In this document: piece after piece, positions 1 to 11,405 of the stretch
Numbering within the stretch: the stretch's first letter is position 1
How the letters are laid out: each line of letters starts with the position of its first letter
Assembly (NCBI GenBank): GCA_034336665.1
Contig: CM067566.1
Location: forward strand, 28,612,330 to 28,676,329
Direction: 5' to 3'
DNA length: 64,000 bases
Source of the DNA: Luscinia megarhynchos
Lineage: Eukaryota > Chordata > Aves > Passeriformes > Turdidae
The notes under the pieces: generated by a model
The model's input: only the letters and a program-made list of their open reading frames with translations
Told to the model about the DNA's origin: nothing
Databases searched by the model: none
Program-made: the position numbers and the translations under genes

Positions 1-1784
1 TATCAAATATTTTGCTAATGGTGAATTTCTATTGCTTTAAAATTAAATAATAAGAAGAAATTTATCTGATCAAATTAAAACAGCCTGAAAAAAAGAATAC
101 TGTTTAGGTAAAAGTCAGCAAGGGAAAAGAAGCATTTCTGAAAAGGTCTGGTTAATGGATGTCACATAGTTATTAACAGATTATTAGTAAATGGGTTTAG
201 AAGAGTTTTGTGCTAGTATAGCCTAGAAAAAAGACTTAAAAATTGCATCACAGGACGAACCTTAATATTCCATTAAACTTCATTGTGCCTAAAAAGACAA
301 GACAGATAAAGCATTGCTGAAAGGAATTTTTTTTCCCCATATTTTCTCTTTCATCTCCATTTATTATGTTGCATGTTTGCAGACAGAAAACTGAGAGCCA
401 AGAGGTGATATTTGGTATTATAACCATATTTAATAACCTTTTAAGACTTCTAGAATGCCCTTACTAAATATCCTACTTCTTAAAAAATGCCTCATCATAA
501 TTTTTCTACTTTATCTACAGCACAAATTTAATTTCTGCTTCTCTGACATTCTGCTCCAAAAGCTTTTCCATTATCACCCTCTTGTCTGTTGATCCTCCAT
601 GCCTGAAACTCATAGCACTTTGTAGGTTCAGCCTCTGTAAAGTGGATCAGGTCTCTGCAGACATGGTACCAACTCTCTTTTATATTATCTAGCTCATCAA
701 TCTCTCTCAAATCACTCCTTAATGTATTACCACCACCCCTTGCAAAAACATTTTAATTTTAACCTCTGTAAAGATTTTGACACTTTCTCAACACTTTGGT
801 TATGTGCTGTCAGTCAGTTTTTAATGTTCCTAAGCTGGTTTGTTTGTGTCTGACCTACATTGCAAGGTCCTTGGGGTAAGCTCTGTGTCCTCTCACTTGT
901 TTGTACAATGCTAAGAATACATTCACCACACAGTCAATAATATACTACATAATAAAATACCTATTTGAACACCACAGCTCTAAGCTTGAACTTTGGGGAC
1001 AAGAGGATGTTAAAAGACAATTGGCAGTTTGGGATATTGCTGAATTTACAGCCTAAGGGTGGAAGAATTCAGTTTTCCCAGGGCAAGTGCTCTTTTTTCC
1101 TCCTTGTAAATCACTTATGCACAATAATGTTCTATGTAATATATTTGGAGTTACCCTCCAGTCTCAAGGAGATGGTAATGCAACTGTCTTTCATATTCTT
1201 TCAAACTTTCTTATACTCACATTAAAAAATAATTTGGCCCATTAGCTTCAGAGCTGTACTGAAGCCTTACAATTAACCCTGAAACTAGATAAATTAGCTT
1301 TATATTTTATTGTAACCTTAACACTTGACTCCATTTACTCATCTTCATTATTTTCCCATCTCTGTTTCTTGAGTAGCCAGAAAACCTCCCACCAAGATTA
1401 TTAAGGACAATTTTGTGTTAATGAAAACATATTTTTCTTTCCACAATTTCAAACCAAAATGACCCAGCATGTTGTTGGTCTATTCACTCTTCTCTTCTAA
1501 CCTTCAGCCAGAGATGTAAGGTTTTGACCAGTGTTAATATGGTAACAATAACCTCTTGGAACAAGTCTTTGACTTTAGGAGCAGACACTTTACCACATAC
1601 ATTTCTTGTATGAAGTTTTAGGAACCATATTACTTCTTTTTTACACAGGCATTACCTAAACATGCTACTATGCAATCAATTTACTCCAAATTTAAATACA
1701 CCAGAGAGGCCAAGAGCAGATGACTGTTCAGTATAACTAAAGCAACTAAAACTGGAAAGGCAAGACAGTTCTGAAGTTCTCAGG
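1..1784. other. AT-rich DNA with no recognisable gene
   Basis: I see no repeat family, RNA gene or convincing coding segment here. The short open frames at 528-710 (minus) and 965-1225 (plus) have no start context, splice flanks or recognisable protein features and look like chance. Confidence 0.6.
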
Positions 1785-2240
1785 ACAGCAAGGACATAGA
1801 TGTGTTGGAGCAGGTCCACAAAGATGATCACAGGCATAGAACACCTTTCCTATGAAGAGAGGTTGAAAGAGTTGGAGTTGTTTAGCCTGGAGAAGAAAAT
1901 CTCCAAGACATTATTGCAGCCTTCTAATGCCTAAGAGGGACCAACATTCACTAGGGCCTGATGCAATAAAACATTGGAGTAATGGTTTTAAACTAATTGA
2001 GGGTGGATTCAGACTGGATATAAGGAGGTACTGTTTTTTTTAAAGGAGGGTGTTGAAGCAATAGAATAGTTGTCCAGAGAGGTGGCAGATGCCCCCTCCA
2101 CAGAAACATTCAAAGTCAGGTTGAATGGAGCCTGATGTAGTTAAAAATTACACTCCTCATTCCAGGCAGTTTGGGTGAAATGACCTTGAAAGTTCCATTG
2201 CAGCTCAAACTACTCAAGGATTCTATGATTCTACATTTTT
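1785..2240 (+). mobile_element. CR1 LINE 3' fragment
   Basis: The plus strand carries the usual avian CR1 3' wording: a 'group of birds' type segment with 'ggagcaggtccacaaagatg', 'cctatgaagagaggttgaaag' and 'tttagcctggagaag', ending in the CR1 terminal 'gattctatgattct'. Only the 3' end is present, and it has internal deletions compared with typical copies. CR1 is the dominant bird LINE and is usually 5'-truncated. No ORF2 reading frame survives. Confidence 0.85.
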
Positions 2241-5200
2241 CATACTTGCACTTTTGTCCACTCAAGACTTAGTTACTCTTATATAGACACAGACTACATA
2301 AGGAAATACAGGTGAATGGAAAAGAGTTTCATATTACACAATTTTACATCTTGATTTTGCTCTTTGTTTGATTACAGTATTTTTTATAAAATACCCAGGG
2401 TAGAATTGCTTCACTGTTTATGAATGTCTGCCTGCAATTGAAGATGTTCACTGTTCATTCACATGTGTGACTTCAGATGATAGTGCCATATAAATATTGT
2501 ATATTACTCATGTTATCTGGATTTTAATATTTTCTGATTCTAAGCTAAAGAAATAACTTTTTCTGATCTCTTTGTGCTCTGTCAAACATTTCTTGCCCCA
2601 TCCTGCTTTCAAAACCAGAACTGGTAAAATTCTTTTTTAAAGAACCTAGAGGCCATATGTTTCTCATGTCCTGTTGAAAGCCAGCTCATTCTCTTTGTTG
2701 TGACTAGCATTCTTATTTAAAGATCTTAACAAGAGCAGCAGATAAAGCAATTATAAAAATTATATCTATGTGTCAGGAAACAAGATGATGTGTGAGGGTT
2801 ACTTCTCCTCTGTATATGTAATCCAGAGGTCTGATTAGCTGCACAAGTTCTAATAATGATCAGATAGCATCTGACATAACTGTTCCTTTCCATTTCCACC
2901 TTTCCCTGTGTCTTTTCAAAATGCTGACCAATATTTTTTCCTGAAGATGTGATTATTACAGTTCATTCTGTTCAAATTTTCTCTTCAATCCTACTTGCAA
3001 GTGAAAAGTTATGAACAATAACTGTGAATGGTTTCCACATTTGTAGAGAATTACCAAAGTTTGGAAGTTTTGCCTTTCTATCACCTTTAAGTGAGAGTTG
3101 CTTGGTCTTTAAATTACATCTTTCACAGTATGACATACCAGAGTAGGGTTTAATTGCAAGATAAGCATTTGCTATTCATTGAAGTTTGGCTGAATATTTC
3201 CAAAAAAGATGAGGAATACCAAAGGCATATTTTTAAGTCTATAACTGCTTCAACTGATTTCTGTGCACAAAAGTGACATAAATCATACATATTTTCATAT
3301 ATAGCCTTGAAACTAAATAAAGTCTTCTTGAAGACTATTTATTTGTATCACAAAAATAGCTAATTAACCCAATCTGAAAGGAGTATTATTTTACTAGGCA
3401 GCATTGTACTCTATTCACCCTATTTATAACACATTGAGGAGAAGTGCTTTCAGCATGGTTCTTCTTGTATCCATTCTATCCATAAGTTTTAGAAGCTTGA
3501 ACACTGAAAATCAGTTTAGTTCATAGAAATGAGAGGTTGATAATAGATAGGCATACAAGAAGCATCACTGTATAAGCCTTTTGTCATATCAGTTGTTGTC
3601 AAAGTTGCTCAGTGAAACACATTCATGGCAGTTCAGTACACTGCTTCAATGAAGCCCAAATATATGCAGCTTTTCAGCTCCTGCAGTTCACTCACAGGAT
3701 TTTGTTCTTTCCTTTTGTCTCTTTTCCCTGTCAATAAAACATTACTAATACCAGATTTTTGTATTGTACATTAGGTAGAAAAAAAGTAAATCTTCCTAAC
3801 TGCTTCCTCTGCACAGTTCCCATATCTGATGTCGTATGACACTGTATCTAAAACATTTTGATGTCTATGCCAGTTGATTTACATTGTGGATATTCCTGTA
3901 CATCTCCATTTCACAAAGAAGCTTGACTGCAAAAACATCTCACTCTTTATACTTGCTCTGGTTTTCATTTTGAGTGTCCCAGATACTGCATATTATCCAG
4001 GTAGTCTGCATTTTAAGAGAGGGTAACTGCTTTTTTTTTGCATAACATTTTTCTGAAGACTTTTCTAAAGGTTCCATAGTTCCTTTTGAACATCAAAACC
4101 TATGCTAGCTGTAATACCACAGCTGATAGAAGCCTCTGCATTACAAATGGAACAGGGCAGAGTGAGGGATCATGGTTTAATTTGCTGCTCTGGTGGTTCC
4201 AAAACCACAAGTCCACTTCATGTCTTAACCAGATGTGGCACATAAATTGTCACTTCCCATCCACGGGCATCATGCATGTGTAGAGTGGTTCTGGTGGATC
4301 CTGTACCTTCTTTTCAAGTGGGTGCCTGCACCTGGAGCCCTGTCAGGTGGCTTCCATCCCAGTTGTACCAGGAGGGAAATCACTTTGATGTCAGCAGTGG
4401 TGTAGCAAAGTGAATATTGGATAATACTCAAAATAATGTATATATGAGTAAAAGGTAAGTCTACAACTAGAAGAAAGCTCCTAGGGCTCTATACAGATAA
4501 TTTTAATATAACACTTCTTCATCTTGTTTACTAATCTTCTGTCTCATGAAGATATTTAAACATATATATACTTTTAAAAAAACCCGGGAAAAATTTGGGT
4601 TTTTATCACAGTGATCCCTCCAGAATGCTGCCAAATATCATGGTCAAGTCCAGTTATGCACATGGATCAAAAATATTCCAGAGGAAATTTACTGTTTAAA
4701 TTTAATATTATCTATGTGAAAGTTAAATCACCAATAAAATAAATAGATTGAGCAATCCTGTAAATATACCAACCTGAATATTTTTAAGCTTGCCAATACA
4801 AAGTGAGCATTAATTGTTTTAGGAAACATAAAGTCTACTAAAAATTCAGTGACCTTATTACAGATTATATTTACTTCTGCAGTGAAAAAACCCCACATAT
4901 TCTCCTTCTGTTTTGACTTCTTCCTCTTTAATTCTGTAATCTTTTCAACGTTGCCTAGAATTAAGAGTATTTAAATCATGTCTCAATGTTAAAAAATATA
5001 TTTATTCTCCAATTGAAATTCCTTTTCCATTGCTCCCTTTTCCAGTGGGAAATTCAATTCTTCCAATGCTAAGAGTGATAGAAAGAGTAAAAAAATTTTG
5101 AGTTTGATTACATCTTATTCAATCACATTGACAGTCAACAAATACATATTTTAATGCTTTAATCTCTACTGATTTATGCCTTCATTAAATATAGCATCTA

Positions 5201-5854
5201 GCACATTACCTGTATTTTGATATTGACATAACTCCGTAGATTAATGTCACAGTAGAGGAGAAAGGAAAATGTAGTAAAAACTTTCATAAAATATGAGAAA
5301 GATTCCTAAAGGCTTTGTCATATCATCAGTTAAAAAATCTGTGCATGAATGACAAACCAATGATATATCAAGGCAGGAACTATAATAAAATATTTTTAAA
5401 CTTTTAAATTTTAAGTTCTGGGGAAGAGACAAAAGCCAAGCATTAAACTCCAGCATATTAGCTAACCCATTTTCCCAAAAATACATTTAGAAAAGCATAT
5501 ACCAAATTTCCATATTTTATGGTAGTAATAAAAAAGTGAATACAGTCTTGTAAACAGTGTTGTTATTTGCATTTTCCATTATGGCTTTCATTCTGTAAAT
5601 TAAATTTTATATTTATCTATTAGTATAACTTGTTTTCACCATATTAATTTGTTTGTTAATATTTTTCTGCTTAAATATATAAATAAATCCAGGGGAAATA
5701 AACATATCCAGCTGTTTAATCAGATTGAGTACTGAACTTCCAGAAAAGACAGTGGGAAATTTGGACTTATATCAACAGCATAATGAGAGGCTAAAAGAAA
5801 TTACTACTAAAATTATTATATAATAATATTATATAAATATACATATAAATATGC
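2241..5854. other. AT-rich DNA with no recognisable gene
   Basis: Unique-looking AT-rich sequence. It includes a very AT-rich patch at about 5795-5854, built from short TA/TAA runs, next to the LTR that follows. The open frames at 4086-4283 (plus) and 5247-5486 (minus) show no protein-like features. I see nothing else. Confidence 0.55.
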
Positions 5855-6295
5855 TGTTGGATCCAATGCTCATATCCAGTGCACAGCACCAATTCGCACA
5901 GCGAGATGAAGCATTTTATTTTTATTATATCTGTATTTTATTCTAGTTTGCACAAAGTAGGGAGCAGGTAGTTACCCTCCAAAAGCTGGCTCAGCAGCCA
6001 TCAAAAGTTTGCACTATTTATATATCTTAACAAACAAAGGTATCACATTCCTTACAAATTGCATTTTCTATTAATTAGTACTCAAGTCCCTTTTGTGCCA
6101 GTTATATCTCTCCCTTCCCATGCTAATTAGTCCATAGGCACAACTCTTCTCCCCATTTGAGTCTGGGGTCAGTTTTGGAGTAGGGGGCTAATGGGTCAGT
6201 GGCCACAATCACCCCTGGCACCAGAATGACCTTCCCCCTAGTTACTGCTCACTTCTGCTGCCTTCACTCGTGCTGGCTCTCACCCAGACAAACCA
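5855..6295 (-). mobile_element. Solo or 3' LTR of an avian endogenous retrovirus, minus strand
   Basis: Read on the minus strand this has LTR architecture: a TATA box (TATATAAATAG, plus 6013-6023), then about 80-100 bp later AATAAA-type signals (plus about 5912-5940), then 'gcttcatctcgctgtgcgaa' and a terminal CA (plus TG at 5855). The R/U5 wording is typical of bird LTRs. The left end is fairly clear. The right end is fuzzy: candidate CA ends lie at 6220, 6290 and 6295, and a polypyrimidine stretch at 6231-6238 could be a minus-strand polypurine tract. No target-site duplication was found, and no primer binding site lies beyond the 5855 end. I cannot assign a family. Confidence 0.6.
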
Positions 6296-9200
6296 TTCAT
6301 CTTGGGATTATCTTCTCTTTTCCTTAAACCAAAAGAATATCCAAGCATACAACGTTCAACTGCAATTGCTTAATTAGTTTCCAGCTATAGCTAGCTAAAA
6401 AGAAATTGCATCTTGATTCAAATCTTGAGGGACTCAAACCTCAGGGGAGGGGGCTGAATATCAATCTGAAAGATTAAACACATGGTTTGCCATCTGCCAC
6501 TCAACCAGATGGACTCAGAAAAGTGTGTGATTGAGGTTCTGTCTGGATAGGTGGAAGGCTTGTGTATTTATGTACCAACTATCTGTGAAGGAAAATAAAT
6601 GTGTTTGTCTGCTGAGAAATTTAACTGAGGTATGAGACAAAAGGGGATTTAAGGCTTCTCCTCTTGATTCCGATCAGAAAAGTAGATAACTTTCACAATA
6701 CCCTTTTGAAGAAATGTTACACATTTAGAAAATACTTTTTTTGAGTGCTTGTGGAGACACTGTTGCAAATCTATGTCCTGATCATTGGAAGAAGATCTAT
6801 TGCAGAAACATATTCATTTAATTTACAGGAGAAAGAAGTTAGCAGAATAACCAAGGAAAATCCACCTTTTCATAGACACTTGAATGCTGTAATACACCTG
6901 TGTGAGCTCAGAGACAAAAGGTAAGCACCCCAAAATCTGACTTGGCAAGTGATTTTTTGATAATAGATTTTGCATGAATTACCAAAACTGCTGCATAAAA
7001 ATACAGTGGCATATTGGGTAAGGGTGAGTGATATACAAGATGAAGCAGCAAAAGGCCTGACTGTTTCTGTATTTACTGAAGCATTTTGCAGCACGATAGA
7101 CAAAGCTGAACTAACTGTGATTTACCAAGTTCAAAGTAACCACAACAGCAAATCTGGTGATATAACTTAAGCATATGTTATAAAATCCTGCCAGTGACAC
7201 TGGGTGTCAGAATGGGACAAACATTATGCCACTGCCATCTGCATTTTACTGAGGGGAAAAGTAATGCAAATATGGTTAGCATGGGATGATGACACACAAA
7301 AGGCTTAATATCTGCAAGTTTAAGAGAAATGAGAGGTGGTTTTAGGAAACTGAAAGGAAGGTGTAACTAATCTATAACCATAGCACTTTCCAGAACTAGC
7401 AGGTTCTATCCATGAGGCAGTTGTGGGTGCTGCTCACAGTAAAGCCTACATAGCCACCTCTAAAACTATCTGACATGGATCCTGCTAAAATAAAAGTGAT
7501 GTTTGAGAGAAGACAACATGAAAAGAATATTGTGCTGGACACTTGTTATTCCTGACTGTCACCACAGTTCATCATAATTCCCAGGCAGCTACCAAAGAAG
7601 GTATCCTCCATATGGTTCTCATTTGTGGCCATAGACAAAAAAGCTGCCTGCAGAAGCACAACCAGAAGAATGCAGAAAATTGTCTTTTTCCTAGCCTTGG
7701 CCCTGCTGGCTGTCTGACAGGAGTGGAGAGAGGCACAGGCAAGAGTTGAGTGCAGAAAGCTTCCTGACACATGGCCTGAAGAAGAAAAGAAAATACAGCT
7801 AGAAAATCTTCACCAAGGAAATACTGGGCCTTTTAGGCTATAGTGGATTAAAACTTTCTGTAGCTGGTGTAAAGGAATTATCCTCTCTACAGTTATCAGT
7901 TTTCAGTGGTTGTTGCAGAGGTTTATTATTAGTATTAGGTATTTTCCTTCTAAAGGTATCAGTCAGGACAAACACAGTAATGTTTGAAAGTGTCCTTCTG
8001 CTTGAGAGGCAATTCTTTTAAAAACATAGATGGAAGGGTGATGGGTGTCTTTTACTTTTATAAGTTTATATTTACTGCTAACATTATATTGAGTATACTT
8101 AGAGTATTTCAGCTCTTAACTCAGTTGTCAAAAAACAAGAGAGCAGCATTTGAGCTTAAAGCCTCTCCAAGCAAATTCAATTCCATTTGACCAATTTTCC
8201 GTCTGATTTTTTTAAACTATTAATATGACATCATTAAACACAACTAAGTTTCACTAATGCTAATAACATAAAGGGGCAGAATAGCATTAAGCAGAATAGT
8301 GCTTAATGACAAATCCATTACTATTCTAAGACCAATCTCACCAGTTGTTATAAATATTTGATCACCACTATTAAGCAACGAAAGAGCAGCAAATGAAAGA
8401 AAACTGTCAGGAAACAAAATAAAGCAAAACAAAGCAAAACAATCAACCAAAAAAACCGTAATAACTCCCCCAAAAACAGGTATGAATTCCCACCAAATTG
8501 TAAAAGACATGCTTCAAATTCTCAAACACAGGTGGAAAATCACTACATGTTTTCAGCTTTGGTAGTATTAAAATCTCACAGAAATAGAACTGTCATTACA
8601 GTATGAAACACTCTTTTCAGGCTTCCTTCTTATCTACTCTTTTACAGCAACTAAAGCAGCATCCAATGAGAAGAGAAACACTATCATTTTTTCTTTGTCT
8701 GACTTCATCAATTTTAATGTTTTCTCTTACTATTGTTATCTATTAGGTCTTTCAGTCAGAGCTTGAAGTTGGCTTCCATACTTCTTCACAAAGCTCTGAG
8801 TTAAAAGTATTGTGCTGTTCAAAACCTTTTGGATTTACTGCTGTTGGCTTCAGCACTGAGTTTCAGTATTCCAAGGAGATGTCCTGGTAGACAACTATAT
8901 CTCTAATACCACATCAAGGTGTTTTGTAGTTCTTGACTTTTTTTTTAACTTCAGATTGGATTAATAGAGTCACTGTAAGTGAAGACTGGAAAACACTGTC
9001 AGTGGTTATGGAAGGATCAAATGTATTGTCCATAATAAGTCAGCAGCAACTTTTTACAGAAGAACCTCTGTCCTAAAATGCAGGCAAGAGCCAGGAAAAA
9101 AAAAAATCTGAAATTTCAAATATTGCTGCTATTCTTATCTGCAAACTGCTGTAAGCCTATGCTGTTCTGTCTTCAATTTTGGCTCTGTGAGTACTGAGAG

Positions 9201-10969
9201 AATAACAAAAAAATACATAAACCATGGTATGTAGCAGCAGTGATATTAAGGAGGATTTATTCTATGAAATTAATTTCAGCATTCCACTCCCTCAGGAAAC
9301 CCACTGTGACAATGTGGCTTTTAAGTGTCAGGGATTACTCCCCTCTGGGTGTTTGCAGCTGAGGCAGGCTGAACATCGTAGGAGTTCAGGGGATAAAATC
9401 TCCCAGGCTGCATGGGGTTAGTAGCTGTTACCTACCCATTGCCAGAAAATACTCCAACCTCCCAATCAGCCACAGACACCTCACAACAATATCATGTCAA
9501 ATGCACTTCCTTACACTTCTCAGCATTTCTTGTTGGTTACCAGCAAATACTGCTGTTAAATGGGATTTAAAAATTTTCATTCATCCATTATGGCAAGGTT
9601 GTATAGGCGCAAAACAAGATGGTGGCACAGAACTAGAGGTTCTCTCCTTGGATGATCCTTTCTGATCTTTTTCAAAACCTCTGTAGCCCAGACTTCAGGC
9701 AGCAATGAATGATGCATGTTGCTTACGTTATGACTGCCAAAAGCTGGCTCCATGTAAAAGCCACCATGAGAAGCAGTCACTTCTGAAGAACAAGGCAAAG
9801 AGCTTTTTTTAGGGCTTACTTCTCTCTCTGCCAAATGTTTGGGTGTGTAGTGGGCCTGTACAATAGGCAGCCATGCCTGTTGTTACTTCTTGCAAGGTTT
9901 CAGCTTATAGCTGGATGCCATGTCAGGCTTGCAGGCTCCCTTTACCAAATCCAAAAGGGAGGGAAGCAGATTAAGAAAAATAAGGTTTCATACTGTCCTA
10001 GGTCTAGATCAACAGAACTGAGAGGACAAGTTTCCAAGAAACAGAGTCATTCCTTATAGAAGACCACATTGTCTAAACTTTGTACTTCATGAAGAGGTAG
10101 ATCTCGGAGACCTCCATGTAGATAACCACGTTACAAGAATAGAATCCTTATCTTTTCCTGAATTTCAAATGTAAAACCACCACTTCCTCTTCAGGAAGAT
10201 AACATTTCCAACCAGCTCATACCCATTTTTCATGTATCTCATCTACACCATAAAAATGTGTTTCAAACATATATTATATTACTGTAAATGTAAAAATTGG
10301 TGTTACAAAGTTGTTACCAATAGTTGTATCATTAAATTGCATCATTGTATTGAAAATTGAAAAGATATAAATAAAAATGAAGACAACATATACACATATA
10401 TTTCCATTAAAAATAGAAAAAAAATCTAATTTTGATAGCAGTCTAAGGAAAAACTGAAGAGCTGTAGGGGAAAAGCAGGAATCACATACTGCATAGTCTG
10501 AAGACCCAAAGGACACATGTCAGAACAATTTGGTGTTGCATCATTGCTTGAAAGCAATAACTATCTTACTGTATGACTCATCTTCCTGAGTCACAAAAAC
10601 ATATAAGCCATTTCCATTTTACACACTCTGTCAAGTAACGAGGTACTTGGTAAATATTGGTGCTAAAAGTGCATTCAAAAAGTTCTTTGACAAAAATCTG
10701 TCTCTTTAGTGCTTACAAATCCATAGTGACGTACTTCCTCTGGAACTGCAATAAAAAATGACTGAGAAGAGAAAAATCTTTGATATGTGTCCTAATAAAG
10801 TTATTTATTCTTTGCCTTATTTTGATGCTAGCTGGATATCTTGTATTCAGAGAAGTTGAACATCAACAGTCTTCCCAGCTTACTCAGCCTGGAGTTCATC
10901 TCTGAAGATGCATTGCTAGGGTTGTCCATAGGAAGCAGAATGTCTTTGAGCAATGGTATGTGACATGCC
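6296..10969. other. AT-rich DNA, no established gene
   Basis: No known repeat recognised. It contains two splice-flanked open segments described elsewhere (6829-6920 plus, 9727-9782 minus). The open frames around 7543-7772 overlap on both strands and include signal-peptide-like runs, but they end quickly in stops. A moderately GC-rich patch lies at about 9290-9420. Confidence 0.5.
6829..6920 (+). other. Candidate host exon, 92 nt (unproven)
   Basis: This segment is preceded by ATTTACAG and followed by a near-consensus donor, AAAAG|GTAAGC. Frame 1 is open throughout. It encodes a charged 30-residue stretch starting EKEVSRITKENPPF and ending CELRDKR, with two nucleotides left over. The acceptor pyrimidine tract is mediocre. 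No partner exon in a compatible phase was found on this strand, and I do not recognise the protein. A chance occurrence is quite possible in 64 kb. Confidence 0.2.
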
Positions 10970-11092
10970 AACAACTGGCACTTGAGGGACATGTTTTAGT
11001 AATGGATATGGCAATGACATGCTGACAATTTACATTTAGACTATATGATCATAAAGGTATTTTCCAACCTTAATGGTTCTATGAATTGTTGT
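10970..11092 (+). mobile_element. CR1 LINE 3' tail fragment
   Basis: The end reads 'atgatcataaaggtattttc' followed by 'caaccttaatggttctatga', a decayed form of the CR1 3' terminus. It is short and strongly diverged, which suggests an old copy. The left edge is approximate. Confidence 0.65.
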
Positions 11093-11338
11093 TATCTACT
11101 TTAAAAATACGATTTAAAAAAGAAGACAACTGTAAACAGTAAAGAAAAGCAAGATCTGACTCTCTATCCTTGTATTTTTTCTTCCTTCACTGCTCCTTCT
11201 TCCTTCTAACTTTCATTCTAAATTTCCGTATCTTTTTCCTTTTTTTTTCTTTGATGTCATTGTCTTTCACCTTATAATTCTAATTTTTTGATCAAGTTAT
11301 TTCTTTGCTTGGTAATGAGAATGGTAAGTAATTATATC

Positions 11339-11405
11339 ATTAATATAATTAATATAATTAATATAATTAATATAACTAATATAATTAATATAATTAATAT
11401 AATTA
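11339..11405 (+). repeat. 9-bp AT minisatellite (TAATATAAT)n
   Basis: About seven and a half head-to-tail copies of TAATATAAT, with one variant copy (AACTAATAT). Translated, it gives an Asn-Ile-Ile repeat, which explains the open frame across it. That frame is not a gene. Confidence 0.9.

Noticed and set aside
7546..7772. Signal-peptide-like hydrophobic runs on both strands (e.g. FCILLVVLLQAAF on minus, MQKIVFFLALALLAV on plus)
   Set aside because: Each ends in a stop within a few dozen codons, there is no mature-peptide cysteine pattern, and no convincing splice donor follows.
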